Notes: generated by a model not told the origin, from the sequence alone. A stretch of 64,000 nt of DNA from Pigmentiphaga sp. NML080357 (GCF_002188465.1 NZ_NINW01000003.1:248001-312000); one strand, 5' to 3'; shown: positions 42,332 to 51,844, numbered from the stretch's first letter. Numbers and translations: made by a program.

Positions 42332-42403
42332 AGGGTCGTTACGCGTAGCGGGCGGGATGCAATCCGGGGAGCGGGGCCCTTCCAGCCGACCTGCGCGGCA
42401 CCG

Positions 42404-43063
42404 TCAGGCCGCGGCGGCGTCGTCCAGCGTCGCCCGCAGCGCCGCCACCAGCGCATCGGTGTCGCGCGCCGCGAGCTTCTGCTTGTCGAACAGGTTGCTG
42501 CCCATGCCGACGATGTCGGCGCCGGCGCGGAAATAAGCGGCCATGTTGTCGCGGGTCACCCCGCCGGTAGGGCAGAACAGCGTGTCGCGGAACACCGCCT
42601 TGAGCGCCGCCAGGTGGCCCGGCCCACCCGTATCGGCCGGAAAGATCTTGACCACGTCCGCGCCCGCCGCACGGGCCGCGATGATCTCCGTGGGCGTGAA
42701 CGCACCCAGCATGCTCAATGCGCCGGCGGCGCGCGCCAGCTCGACCAGCGGCGGCACGACGCCCGGCGAGACCAGGAAATCGGCACCGGCTTCGAGGGCG
42801 GCGCGGGCCTGCTCGGCATCCAGCACCGTGCCGACGCCGACCAGGACATCGGCACGGCCCGCGAGCTCGGCATCGGCGCGTACCGAGCGCAGCACCCCCA
42901 GCACGTCGGGTATGGTCCAGGTCAGCTCTATGCCGCGGCAACCCGCGCGCAGCGCGACCTGGGCGGCATAGAGGGCGGTGGCGGCATCCTGGTAGCGCAG
43001 CACGGGAATCAGTCGGGCCGAGCGCAGCACCGCCCAGCGCTGTTGGGGAACGGGATCGTTCAT
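42404..43063 (-). CDS. eda: 2-dehydro-3-deoxyphosphogluconate (KDPG) aldolase family
   Basis: A 219-residue class I aldolase that cleaves KDPG to pyruvate and glyceraldehyde-3-phosphate in the Entner-Doudoroff pathway. The Schiff-base Lys139 is in GADVVKIFPA and the acid/base Glu46 in GIELTWT; VGVGTVLDAEQA, VSPGVVPPLVE and CPTGGVTRDN are family marks. A GTG at 43084 is an alternative start. No edd gene is nearby, so KHG or a related oxoacid could be the substrate. It is convergent with the ABC exporter. Confidence 0.9.
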   Translation of the reverse strand: MNDPVPQQRWAVLRSARLIPVLRYQDAATALYAAQVALRAGCRGIELTWTIPDVLGVLRSVRADAELAGRADVLVGVGTVLDAEQARAALEAGADFLVSPGVVPPLVELARAAGALSMLGAFTPTEIIAARAAGADVVKIFPADTGGPGHLAALKAVFRDTLFCPTGGVTRDNMAAYFRAGADIVGMGSNLFDKQKLAARDTDALVAALRATLDDAAAA

Positions 43064-43146
43064 CGTGGTGGTCCGGTCACTCACTTATAGTCAGGAGGCT
43101 AACACGGCGTCCGGCGACGTCCTGTAAAAGGCGGCAACACGACGGC

Positions 43147-44352
43147 TCATCCCCGGGCCGACGCGGTCGTCGCGATGGGCGGCCGGGCTTTCCACACCAG
43201 CATGCACACCAGGCCCATGCACGCCCCCGCGCCGGTCACCGCGTACCACCCCCCATGCGCGTAGGCCCACGCCGAAACCAGCGATCCGGCCGAACCGCCG
43301 ATGAAATAACTCGTCATATAAGCCGCCGTCAGCCGGCTGCGCGCCTCGGGACGGATCCGGTAGATGGCGTTCTGGTTGCTGATGTGCACGGCCTGCGCGG
43401 CCAGGTCGAGCAGGATCACGCCGGCCACCAGCAGCAGCACCGACACCTTGGCGAGCGCGAGCGGGAGCCATGATGCGAGCATGATGGCCAGGCCGTAGCG
43501 GGTCGCCACCTCGCCCTTGCCGCGGTCGGCCAGCCGGCCCACGCGCGCCGCGGCAAGGGCGCCCGCCGCGCCCGCCAGGCCGAACAGCCCGATGGTGAAG
43601 GTCGAATACTCGAAGGGCGGCGCGGACAGCAGGAAGGCGAGCGACGTCCACAGCATCGCGAAACCCGCGAAGGTAAAGGCGCCGAGCAGCGCCCGCGTGC
43701 GCAGCACCGGTTCCTGGGCGAACAAGGCGGCGATGGAGGCGATCAGCCGCCCGTAAGGCATGCCGGCCGCCTGCACCGGATGGTGGGGCAGCGCCCGGCG
43801 CATCACGAACGCCAGGATCGCCATCAGCACCGCGGCGAACCAGTACACCGCGCGCCAGCTTCCCATCGAGGCCAGCGTGCCGGCGAAGGTACGCGCCAGC
43901 AGGATGCCCAGCAACAGGCCGCTCATCAGCGTGCCGACGACCTTGCCGCGCTCGTGCGGCGCGGCGAGCGTCGCGCCGAAAGGCACCAGCACCTGGGCCA
44001 CGACCGAGAACAATCCCGCCACGGCGGTCCCCGCCAGCAGGACCGGGAGGCTGTCCGCCATGGCGCTGGCGCACAGCCCGGCCGCCGCCAGCAGCGTCAT
44101 GACGAAGATCAGGTTGCGCCGGTCGAACAGGTCCCCCAGCGGGACCAGGAAGAACAGCCCGACGGCATAGCTGACCTGCGCCGCCGTCACGATGGAACCC
44201 GCCGCCGGCACCGACAGGCCTAGATCGCCGGCGATGACGTGCAGCAGGGGCTGGGCGTAGTAATTGGCTGCCACGGTCACGCCGGTGGCGATGGACATCA
44301 GCCAGACGAGGCCGGGGTTGAGGTTGCCCGAAGATGCGGTATTCGTGTTCAT
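43147..44352 (-). CDS. MFS transporter (drug/sugar efflux type)
   Basis: A 401-residue inner-membrane protein with 12 predicted helices. The MFS loop motif appears as PLGDLFDRRNLIFVM after helix 2 and a related GRLADRGKGEVATRYG in the second half; YYAQPLLHVIAGDLG at the N-terminus is usual for the YnfM-like efflux branch. It is divergent from the LysR gene at 44472, its likely regulator. The substrate is not evident. Confidence 0.87.
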   Translation of the reverse strand: MNTNTASSGNLNPGLVWLMSIATGVTVAANYYAQPLLHVIAGDLGLSVPAAGSIVTAAQVSYAVGLFFLVPLGDLFDRRNLIFVMTLLAAAGLCASAMADSLPVLLAGTAVAGLFSVVAQVLVPFGATLAAPHERGKVVGTLMSGLLLGILLARTFAGTLASMGSWRAVYWFAAVLMAILAFVMRRALPHHPVQAAGMPYGRLIASIAALFAQEPVLRTRALLGAFTFAGFAMLWTSLAFLLSAPPFEYSTFTIGLFGLAGAAGALAAARVGRLADRGKGEVATRYGLAIMLASWLPLALAKVSVLLLVAGVILLDLAAQAVHISNQNAIYRIRPEARSRLTAAYMTSYFIGGSAGSLVSAWAYAHGGWYAVTGAGACMGLVCMLVWKARPPIATTASARG

Positions 44353-44471
44353 TGCGGATGGACGGCTCCTTGCCCTGCATTATTTCGCACCGGCCATCCA
44401 TGAATCCAATGCATAATTTTCATTCTTTTCATCTTTTTTCAAGATAGATCGGCGGACGGCAGGGCGATGCG

Positions 44472-45377
44472 ATGAATCTCAGGCAGATCGAATATGCCAT
44501 CGCGGTGGCCGAGGAAGGCAGCTTCACTCGGGCGGCTCACCGTTGCCACACGGTGCAGTCCGCGTTGAGCCACCAGATCGCCAGGCTCGAAGAAGAATTG
44601 GATGCGCGGCTGTTCGAACGGACCTCGCGCAGCGTGCGCCTGACTCGCGCGGGCGAAGCCTTTCTGGCGGCGGCCCGGCGCGCCCTGGACGCCACCGGCC
44701 GCATCGCCGCGGAAGTGGCGGCCGCGCAAGGCGAGATCCGGGGCACGCTGTCGGTGGGTACGATCTCGACCCTGACCGCCATCGACCTGGTGGACGTCCT
44801 GGCGAAATTCCATGCCCGCCATCCCCAAGTGGACATCCGGCTGAACGTAGGCATGAGCGAAGCCCTGCTCGACAATGTGCGCGAAGGCCGCGCCGATTTC
44901 GGCTTCATCGGCCTGTGGCCGAGCGCGCGGCTCCCTGCGGTGCAGTCGCGTCTGCTGGCGGAGGAAAAGCTGATGGCGTTGCTGCCGCCGCGGCATCCGC
45001 ACGTTGGGCGCAGATCGATCGCGCTGGCCGAACTGGCCCGGTTTCCGCTGGTAGACTTCTATGCGGGAAGCAGCGCGCGGCGACAGACCGACGAAGCCTT
45101 CGGCGCCGCCCGGATCGAACGGCGCGTGAATTTCGAGGTCGACCATATCGACCTGCTGCGGCAGATCGTCCGCAAGGGACTGGCGCTAGGGCTGGTGCCG
45201 AGTTCGCTGGCCGCGCAGGCCGGCGGCTTGCCGAGCGTGCCGATCACCGACGCTCCTCGGCGCCGCGTCTATGCCATCTGGTCGAGCACACCGAGTCCCG
45301 CGGCGGCAGCCTTCCTCGCGTTGCTCGAGAGCCATTTTCCAAGCCATACCGATACCGACCATGCAAGAACTCGATAG
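44472..45377 (+). CDS. LysR family transcriptional regulator
   Basis: A 301-residue LTTR. It starts MNLRQIEYAIAVAEEGSFTR with the recognition helix in TVQSALSHQIARLEEELDAR, and the effector domain begins at GTLSVGTISTLTAID. It is divergent from the MFS gene across a 119-base AT-rich gap that should carry both promoters. Its last 17 bases overlap the acylphosphatase start. Confidence 0.9.
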   Translation: MNLRQIEYAIAVAEEGSFTRAAHRCHTVQSALSHQIARLEEELDARLFERTSRSVRLTRAGEAFLAAARRALDATGRIAAEVAAAQGEIRGTLSVGTISTLTAIDLVDVLAKFHARHPQVDIRLNVGMSEALLDNVREGRADFGFIGLWPSARLPAVQSRLLAEEKLMALLPPRHPHVGRRSIALAELARFPLVDFYAGSSARRQTDEAFGAARIERRVNFEVDHIDLLRQIVRKGLALGLVPSSLAAQAGGLPSVPITDAPRRRVYAIWSSTPSPAAAAFLALLESHFPSHTDTDHARTR

Positions 45378-45651
45378 ACCCCTGGAAACCGTCATCGTCC
45401 GCGTCACCGGCAAAGTCCAGGGTGTGGGCTACCGCCTGGCCACGGTGCGCCGCGCCCATATGGTGGGCGTGGGCGGCTGGGTACGCAACAATGACGACGG
45501 CTCGGTCGAGGCGCTCGTGCAGGGCACGCCCGACCAGGTCGACCAGATGCTCGAATGGATGCGCCAGGGCCCGCCCCAGGCGCGCGTGGACGAGCTCACG
45601 AGCGAACGCCAGTTCATCGACCGCAGGTTCGCCCGCTTCGAGCAGCAGTGA
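45361..45651 (+). CDS. acyP: Acylphosphatase
   Basis: A 96-residue enzyme hydrolysing acyl phosphates. The signature KVQGVGYR holds the phosphate-binding Arg25, and GGWVRNNDDGSVEALVQG holds the catalytic Asn43. The start overlaps the LysR 3' end by 17 bases, and the stop codon (45649-45651) directly abuts the stop codon of the aldehyde dehydrogenase on the other strand (45652-45654), with no base between. Confidence 0.93.
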   Translation: MQELDRPLETVIVRVTGKVQGVGYRLATVRRAHMVGVGGWVRNNDDGSVEALVQGTPDQVDQMLEWMRQGPPQARVDELTSERQFIDRRFARFEQQ

Positions 45652-47124
45652 TCAGCCGAGCTTGACGTTCACGTTCTTCGTATAAGTGAACTCGAGCAGC
45701 TCGGCAAAGCATTCCTCGCGGCCGATGCCCGACTGCTTGACGCCGCCGAACGGCGCGCCCAGGAAGTGCTGGCTGGTGTTGTTGATCCAGACGTAGCCGG
45801 TGGCGATGCGCCGGGCGGCCCGGTGCGCGGTGTTCAGGTCGCGTGTCCAGATCGACCCCGTCAGCCCGAACTCCACGCCGTTCACCTGCTCGAACAGCGT
45901 ATCCTCGTCGCGCCACTTGAAGACGGACAGGATGGGGCCGAACACTTCTTCGCGCGCCAGCCGCATGTGCGGCTGCACGTCGGCGAAAACTGTGGGCTCG
46001 AAGAAGAAGCCACGGGCCAGTGCCGGATCGGCCGGCCGCTTGCCGCCGCATACCAGCCGCGCGCCCTCCTCCAGCGCGGAGGCGACGAACCCCTCGACCT
46101 TCTGCAATTGCGCCCGGCTCACCAAGGAACCCATGGTGGTTGCCGGATCGGTCGGGATGCCGGGCTTGTGGCGCTGCGGCAGCAAGGTCGCCACCGCGTC
46201 GAGCACCTGGTCGTGGATGGACTCGTGCAGGAAAACCCGGCTGGTGGAACCGCAGCTCTGGCCCGACCAGGTGAAGTTCATGCCGCCGATGATGCCTTGC
46301 GCCAGCTTGTCGAGGTCGGCATCCGGATAGGCTATCAGCGCATTCTTGCCGCCCAGCTCCAGCAACACCGGCTTGAGATCCTTGGCCGCGGTTTCCATGA
46401 CGGCCTTGCCCGTCGGCACGCCGCCGATGAGCGTGATCTTGCGGACCAGCGGATGCCGCGACATCGCATCGCCGCACTCCCGGCCGCCGCACAGGAAGTT
46501 CACCACGCCGGGCGGGAAGATGTCGCCGATCAGTTCGGCCAGCCGGATGATGGACAGCGGCGCCTGGTCGGGCGCCTTGACCACGACGGTGTTGCCGGCC
46601 GCGAGCGGCGCGGCGATGCGCAGCGCGGCGAACATCAGCGGATGGTTGTAGGCGACGATGCGCGCGATCACCCCCATGGGTTCCTGCACGGTGTAGTTGA
46701 GATTGCCGTCCCCCATGGGAATGGTCTCGCCTTTCACCTCCGTGGCGAGGCCGGCGAAATACTCCAGGCCATCGGCAGCGAAGCCGGCGTCGTGGAGCAG
46801 GATGGAAACCGGGTTGCCGTTGTTGAGGGAGTCGAGCTGCGCCAGCGGCAATGCATGCTCGCGCAGCACCGCGGCGGCGCGGCGCAGGTAGTCGGCACGG
46901 CGGGCCGGCGGCGTGCTGGCCCAGGCGGGGAAAGCCGCATGGGCGGCGCGCACCGCGGCGTCCACGTCGGCCGCGCCCGCCACCGGCGCCTGGGTAATGG
47001 GTTCGTCGTAGGCGGGATTGATGGTGTCGGCATATTCGCCGGACCGGGGCGCATGCCAGGCACCGCCATAATACAGGCTGCGCTGGGCGGGAAGAATGCC
47101 CTCCGGGATTTCATGAGCACGCAT
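45652..47124 (-). CDS. NAD(P)-dependent aldehyde dehydrogenase
   Basis: A 490-residue ALDH superfamily enzyme. The catalytic Cys is in WSGQSCGSTSR and the general-base Glu in LLELGGKNALI; FGPILSVFKWRDEDTLFEQ and GYVWINNTSQHFLGAPFGG are family marks. It is the last gene of an operon with a Bug protein and a ThDP enzyme, 24 bases behind the latter. A decarboxylase that makes an aldehyde followed by a dehydrogenase that oxidises it is the simplest reading. Confidence 0.93.
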   Translation of the reverse strand: MRAHEIPEGILPAQRSLYYGGAWHAPRSGEYADTINPAYDEPITQAPVAGAADVDAAVRAAHAAFPAWASTPPARRADYLRRAAAVLREHALPLAQLDSLNNGNPVSILLHDAGFAADGLEYFAGLATEVKGETIPMGDGNLNYTVQEPMGVIARIVAYNHPLMFAALRIAAPLAAGNTVVVKAPDQAPLSIIRLAELIGDIFPPGVVNFLCGGRECGDAMSRHPLVRKITLIGGVPTGKAVMETAAKDLKPVLLELGGKNALIAYPDADLDKLAQGIIGGMNFTWSGQSCGSTSRVFLHESIHDQVLDAVATLLPQRHKPGIPTDPATTMGSLVSRAQLQKVEGFVASALEEGARLVCGGKRPADPALARGFFFEPTVFADVQPHMRLAREEVFGPILSVFKWRDEDTLFEQVNGVEFGLTGSIWTRDLNTAHRAARRIATGYVWINNTSQHFLGAPFGGVKQSGIGREECFAELLEFTYTKNVNVKLG

Positions 47125-47148
47125 GGAAGCTCTCCGCGAAATGGATGG

Positions 47149-48939
47149 CTAGTGATTGGAGCGGGTCAGGCCGGCCGTCATGGCGGGGTTGTAGCCGGGC
47201 TGCACGATCGCGTCGACCACGACGATGCCGCCCTCCCGGACCGCGGCGACGGCTTCGGTCAACGCCCGCTCCAGCTCGGTAGCATGGCGCACCGGCCCGA
47301 TGCCGGTCAGGCCCTGCGCCCGCGCGATCGCCGCCAGGTCGGGCGCCGGCTCGTCGATGCGCTGGCCGATCCAGCGGTTCTCCACCGGGCGGCCGCGCTG
47401 CCGCGCCACGCGCTCCTGGTGGATCTCGTCATTGAAGAACGAGTGGTTGTTGCAGACGATCATCAGCATGGGGATGCCGGCATTGGCCGCGGTCCAGAGC
47501 GCGTTGGCGCCCATCATGTAGTCGCCGTCCCCGATCAGCGCCACGGGCAGCCGGCCGCTGCCCTTGAGCGCGAGCGCCGAGCCGATCGCCATGCCCGGGC
47601 CCGATCCCACCCCGCCCCCGCCGTCGTAGCCGATGAAGTCCAGGGGATGCCTGAAGTCCCACAGATCGCCGCTCCAGCTCAGCGGCAGGCGCATCAGGCA
47701 GGTGGGCGCATCGCCCACGACCTTGCGCAGGACGGCCGCGACAGTCGGCACCGTCATGGGCGCCGCCGGGTCCTCGGGAATCGCCGGCCGGGCCACGGGC
47801 GCGGCCGGCGGCGGGGGCGTGCGTCGAACGGCGACGTGTTCGTTCAGCAGCGCCACCGCCGGCTCGGGCTCGGACAGCAGGAACAGGTCGACCGGAGGCA
47901 GTCCCTGGTGATCCATGCTCCAGCCATTGTGGCTGTAGTGATCCACCGACACCTGGATGACACGGCTGCCCACCGGTTCGCTGCCCCACGCCTGCTTGAG
48001 CGTGCCGGCCAGGTCCAGCCAGTCCAGGCTGAGGACCACGTCGGCCTCGCGCAGCACTTTTTCCGATTGCGGATTCAGGAACATGCCGCAGGGCGCGGCG
48101 TGCAGCGGATGATCGGTGGGAAAGGCCGCGCCCACGCGCAGGTCCGTCAGCACCTGCGCCTGCAGCGTTTCGGCCAGGCGCACGCGCTCTGCCCAGCCCT
48201 CTTCCGACCGGGAGACCCGGCCCGCCAGGATGACGGGCCGCTTCGCCTTGGAAAGCCAGGCCGCGGCCTGCCGTATCTGCTCGTCGGCCGGGCGGGCGGG
48301 AGGAGGCGGCAGATAGCGGGCGGGGTCGGGCAAGGCGTAGTCCTGCTCGCAGCGCGCCTCCTGGAGCGAAGCGTCCAGGCATACGTAGACGGGCCCCTGG
48401 GGCGCGCTGGTCGCGATCTGGCGCGCGCGCAGCAAAGCCTCGAGCGCGGCCGGCACGGAGGCCGGCTGGGCATCCCACTTGACGAAGTGGCGGACGAGCG
48501 CGCCCTGGTCCTGCGCGGTGTGGATCCAGTCTATCCACGGACGCCGCTTGGCCGCGTCCACCGGACCGGTGGCCCCGAGAATGATCACGGGCGCGCGGTC
48601 GACCCACGCGTCATAGATGGCCATGGACCCGTGCATCAGGCCGACGTTGGCGTGCAGCGCCGCACCCAGCGGCTTGCCCGTCACCTTGGCGTAGCCGTGC
48701 GCGATGGCGACCGCGTGCTCCTCGTGCAGCACCACGATCATCTGCGGCTGGCGGTTGCCCAGGTGGTTGACCAGGCTGTCGTGCAATCCTCGGTAGCTCG
48801 AACCCGGGTTCAGGATCAGATAGGGGATGTCCAGTTCGCGCAGCATGTCGGCGATCCTGTCGCTTCCCCAGACGACGCCGTCGTCGTTCCAGGCTTGCGG
48901 TTCGTCGCGTCGGACCAGCGATTCGGTCGAGGACTTCAT
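47149..48939 (-). CDS. Thiamine diphosphate-dependent enzyme (decarboxylase/acetolactate synthase-like)
   Basis: A 596-residue protein with the three-domain architecture of ThDP decarboxylases. The PYR domain has [20 protein letters not shown] with the cofactor-activating Glu, the middle domain has [16 protein letters not shown], and the PP domain the ThDP motif [19 protein letters not shown] to MLMIVCNN. The Pro-rich linker ([12 protein letters not shown]) joins middle and PP domains. It could decarboxylate a 2-oxoacid such as a phenylglyoxylate-type compound, or condense two oxoacids. The gene follows the Bug gene by 48 bases. The ATG 48939 follows AGGAAACACC. Confidence 0.85.
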   Translation of the reverse strand: MKSSTESLVRRDEPQAWNDDGVVWGSDRIADMLRELDIPYLILNPGSSYRGLHDSLVNHLGNRQPQMIVVLHEEHAVAIAHGYAKVTGKPLGAALHANVGLMHGSMAIYDAWVDRAPVIILGATGPVDAAKRRPWIDWIHTAQDQGALVRHFVKWDAQPASVPAALEALLRARQIATSAPQGPVYVCLDASLQEARCEQDYALPDPARYLPPPPARPADEQIRQAAAWLSKAKRPVILAGRVSRSEEGWAERVRLAETLQAQVLTDLRVGAAFPTDHPLHAAPCGMFLNPQSEKVLREADVVLSLDWLDLAGTLKQAWGSEPVGSRVIQVSVDHYSHNGWSMDHQGLPPVDLFLLSEPEPAVALLNEHVAVRRTPPPPAAPVARPAIPEDPAAPMTVPTVAAVLRKVVGDAPTCLMRLPLSWSGDLWDFRHPLDFIGYDGGGGVGSGPGMAIGSALALKGSGRLPVALIGDGDYMMGANALWTAANAGIPMLMIVCNNHSFFNDEIHQERVARQRGRPVENRWIGQRIDEPAPDLAAIARAQGLTGIGPVRHATELERALTEAVAAVREGGIVVVDAIVQPGYNPAMTAGLTRSNH

Positions 48940-48987
48940 GGTGTTTCCTATGAGCAATGAACAGGGAAGGGGATGGGTCGGAAGGAA

Positions 48988-49962
48988 TCAATCGACCCGG
49001 ATGTTGGCGCGCCTGATGACCTCGGCCCACCGCTCGCGGTCCGTGACCATCATCCGGTCGAATTCGGCGGGCGTGCTTGTCGCGGCTTCTATGCCTTGCT
49101 CGCTCAGCTTGGCCTGTACTGCGGGCAGCTTGAGCGCCCGGTTCAGCTCGCCGTTGAGTTTCTGGATGATGCCGGGCGGCGTGCCCGCGGGCGCGATCAG
49201 GCCGATCCAGATGTCGCTCGCGAAGCCCGGCACCTTCTCCGCGATAGTGGGAACCGAAGGCAGGTATTGCAGGCGCTTGCCGCCGGTCACGCCCAGCGCC
49301 TTCAGGCGGCCGTTCTGGATGTAAGGCAGCGCCGAGTTGATCGGGCAGAACATCACGTCCACCGTTCCGGCAAGCACGTCGACCAGCGCGGGGCTCGACC
49401 CCTTGTAGGGCACGTGCGTGAGCTGCGTGGAGGTAAGCGACTGGAAAATCTCCGCCGACATGTGCTGCGGGCTGCCGGCCCCGGCCGATGCATAGGTCAG
49501 CTTGGTGGGCGCGGCCTTGGCCATCGCCACGAGCTCCTCGATCGACCCGGCCTTGAACTGGCCGGGCACGACCAGCGCCATCGGCACCGTCGCCATCAAG
49601 CCGACGCCGGTCAAATCCTTTTGCACGTCGAAAGGCAGCTTGGGATAGAGCGCCGGATTGACGGCCACGGTCTGGTTGGGCGCGATGCCCAGCGTGTAGC
49701 CGTCAGGTTTGGCCTTGGCCACCTGGTCGGTGCCGATGTTGCCGGCGGCGCCAGGCTTGTTCTCCACCACGAAGGGCTGGCCGAGCGTTTTCGACATTTC
49801 TTCGCCCAGTACGCGCGCCAGCACGTCGTTCGATCCGCCCGGCGGCAGCGGCACGATGATGCGGATGGGCTTGCTGGGGTAGTCGTCGGCATGGACGGCC
49901 TGGACGGCGCAGCAGCCACCGACGAGCGCCGCGACCAGTGCCGCTTGATGGGAATGCTTCAT
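48988..49962 (-). CDS. Bug family periplasmic substrate-binding protein
   Basis: A 324-residue protein with signal MKHSHQAALVAALVGGCCAV and cleavage near AVHAD. Mature marks: YPSKPIRIIVPLPPGGSND, VENKPGAAGNIGTDQ, AKPDGYTLGIA, HVPYKGSSPALVD and IAPAGTPPGI. Two tandem ATGs (49965, 49962) follow AGGAGAC; I use the second. First gene of the operon with the ThDP enzyme and ALDH, so a 2-oxoacid is a plausible ligand. Tandem operator-like repeats lie about 100 bases upstream. Confidence 0.92.
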   Translation of the reverse strand: MKHSHQAALVAALVGGCCAVQAVHADDYPSKPIRIIVPLPPGGSNDVLARVLGEEMSKTLGQPFVVENKPGAAGNIGTDQVAKAKPDGYTLGIAPNQTVAVNPALYPKLPFDVQKDLTGVGLMATVPMALVVPGQFKAGSIEELVAMAKAAPTKLTYASAGAGSPQHMSAEIFQSLTSTQLTHVPYKGSSPALVDVLAGTVDVMFCPINSALPYIQNGRLKALGVTGGKRLQYLPSVPTIAEKVPGFASDIWIGLIAPAGTPPGIIQKLNGELNRALKLPAVQAKLSEQGIEAATSTPAEFDRMMVTDRERWAEVIRRANIRVD

Positions 49963-50063
49963 CATGTCTCCTCGCTGTGGACCCGCACCGCGACGCACGG
50001 GGGCGGGTCGCGGCGCGGGCCGGTTTGTTGGCGGGGGCCATGATAGGAACTGGCGTCCGGAGG

Positions 50064-50114
50064 TTCAATCTTGAATGTTGAATCAACTCACTCAACCTTG
50101 AATGTTGATTCAAC
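50064..50114 (-). promoter_or_regulatory. Tandem operator-like direct repeats upstream of the Bug/ThDP/ALDH operon
   Basis: CTTGAATGTTGAATCAAC (50070-50087) and CTTGAATGTTGATTCAAC (50097-50114) differ at one base and have a period of 27. Each contains the palindrome GTTGA-N-TCAAC and is preceded by another TTCAA/TTGAA-like pair. TTGA/TCAA-centred sites are common for MarR- and some GntR-type regulators. No such gene is adjacent. Confidence 0.6.
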
Positions 50115-50135
50115 ATATGAACGGACATGGAAATG

Positions 50136-50172
50136 AAAAAAGGCCGCCGCCCCGTTTCCGGTGGCGACGGCC
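50136..50172 (-). terminator. Rho-independent terminator of the crotonase gene
   Basis: On the minus strand GGCCGTCGCC pairs with GGCGGCGGCC (one G-T pair) and is followed by TTTTTT. It lies about 40 bases past the stop and separates the crotonase from the operator region before the Bug gene. Confidence 0.8.
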
Positions 50173-50210
50173 CGCCGCGCGAAGAACGGCGCCTTGGCGG
50201 CGCCTCCCGC

Positions 50211-51005
50211 TCAGCGCCCCTTGAATACGGGCGCGCGCTTCTCGATGAAGGCGCGCATGCCTTCCTTCTGGTCTTCGCTGTCGAACAGGCGCTCGAAAGC
50301 CCGGCGCTCGATGGCCAGGCCCGCTTCGAGGCTGGAATCGGCGCCCAGCCGCACGGCATCGCGAATCGCGCGCACGGCCAGCGGCGGCATGGTGCAGATC
50401 TGCCGGCCGATGGCCAGGGCGCGCTCGAGCGCCGTACCGTCGGGCACCAGTTCGCTCACCATGTTGGAGTGGTAGGCCGTCTTGGCGGGAATGCGATCGC
50501 CGGTCAGCGACCACAGGAGCGTCTTGTACTTGCCCGCCGAACGCAGCAGCCGCTGCGTCCCGCCGCCGCCGGGGATGATGCCTACCTTGATTTCGGGCTG
50601 GCCGAAGCTGGCGCCCTCGGCCGCGATGATGATGTCGCAGGCCAGCGCCAGCTCGCATCCGCCGCCCAGCGCGAATCCCTCCACCGCGGCGATGACAGGC
50701 TTGCCCAGCGTGCGCAGCACGTGGAACACCTGGTCCCCGCCCTGCAAGGCGTGGTCGGTGGGACGCATGGTCGACATCTCGACGATGTCCGAGCCGGCGA
50801 CGAAATAGCCTCCGGCACCCGTCAGCACGATGCAGCCGATGGCCGGATCCTGTTCCAGCTCGCGCAGGTTCCGGATCAACGTGGCCTTGACCTCGGCATT
50901 GAGGGCATTCTTCCGTTCGGGACGGTCGATGACGATGACACCGACGCTGTCGTGACGCTCTTGGCGCACCGGCGCCTTGTTCTGTTGGGCTTGACTGTCA
51001 GACAT
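50211..51005 (-). CDS. Enoyl-CoA hydratase/isomerase (crotonase family)
   Basis: A 264-residue crotonase. The oxyanion-hole segments are GYFVAGSDIVEM and AAVEGFALGGGCELALACD, the latter with the first catalytic Glu position, and the second Glu is in FGQPEIKVGIIPGGGGTQRL. It begins at ATG 51005, where family homology starts. It probably hydrates an enoyl-CoA, but the family also includes hydrolases and lyases. It follows a small alpha-beta barrel protein gene by 134 bases, and ends at its own terminator. Confidence 0.93.
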   Translation of the reverse strand: MSDSQAQQNKAPVRQERHDSVGVIVIDRPERKNALNAEVKATLIRNLRELEQDPAIGCIVLTGAGGYFVAGSDIVEMSTMRPTDHALQGGDQVFHVLRTLGKPVIAAVEGFALGGGCELALACDIIIAAEGASFGQPEIKVGIIPGGGGTQRLLRSAGKYKTLLWSLTGDRIPAKTAYHSNMVSELVPDGTALERALAIGRQICTMPPLAVRAIRDAVRLGADSSLEAGLAIERRAFERLFDSEDQKEGMRAFIEKRAPVFKGR

Positions 51006-51139
51006 GGGAAGCAAATCCAGTTGGCGATGAAAGCGCAATCGGCTGCGCGTTGGGAAAGACCCGCCGGGCAGTCTCCACACCCCCGGGCCCGACGTATCGA
51101 GAATAACAAAACCTGCGCGGCGGCGGCCGCGGACGGGGA

Positions 51140-51844
51140 TCAGCGGCCGAGCAAACGCGCCGTCTCTTCAGCCGTACGTCCCGCATCGATCAGATGCATG
51201 AGGCGATACGTCCGGCATTCCGGCTCCCCCCAATCCCCTTCCAGCGCCCGCACCGCGGCATCGATCGCCTCTCGGTGGCGGACCAGCCATTTTTCCTCCT
51301 GCGCTTCCACCATGACCACCAGCATGCTTTCCGCATCGGCGCGCGCGGGCGCCTGCAAGCCGGGAACCGCCGGCGCCGCCGTATCGCAGGCGCCCGCGTG
51401 CACCCCGGTCAAGCCGGGAAGGCGGCCCAGCGCCAACGCGAGCGCCTCCCAGGACTGACGGCCCGGAGGCCGGGCCGACGTGGAGCGCAGCACGATCGTC
51501 TGCACCGCGGCGCCTACGCCATCCGCACGCGTAAAAACCGTGCGGCATGGCGCGCGGAAGAATTTTCCGAAGAACGGCCGCATGCGGTTGGTCCAGTCCG
51601 AACGATGGGACAACAGACGCAGATAGGCATCGGAATACATGGCATCGATGGATGCCAGTTCATACAGCGTGAAATAGGGCAGGTCGGCATCCTCCCGGTT
51701 CACGTAGCGGCGCGCCCGCGTGATGCCCGGCATCGTGAGGCGTTCGGGCACGTGCTCCACCGAATGCCAGACGTTGTACTCATCGTCGTGGGCGGGATCG
51801 AAGCCGTTGAACAGTGCCAGGAATGCGGTGCCAGCCAATGCCAT
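51140..51844 (-). CDS. Uncharacterised dimeric alpha-beta barrel-type protein
   Basis: A 234-residue cytoplasmic protein. Residues 5-100 show the pattern FLALFNGFDPAHDDEYNVWH and EHVPERLTMPGITRARRYVN, followed by FTLYELASIDAMYSDAYL, which is the style of EthD/ferredoxin-like monooxygenase-related families. The second half seems to repeat this fold more loosely (TIVLRSTSARPP, then CRTYRLMHLIDAGR). I do not know its function. An in-frame start at 51871 is the alternative. It may be co-transcribed with the crotonase. Confidence 0.6.
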   Translation of the reverse strand: MALAGTAFLALFNGFDPAHDDEYNVWHSVEHVPERLTMPGITRARRYVNREDADLPYFTLYELASIDAMYSDAYLRLLSHRSDWTNRMRPFFGKFFRAPCRTVFTRADGVGAAVQTIVLRSTSARPPGRQSWEALALALGRLPGLTGVHAGACDTAAPAVPGLQAPARADAESMLVVMVEAQEEKWLVRHREAIDAAVRALEGDWGEPECRTYRLMHLIDAGRTAEETARLLGR

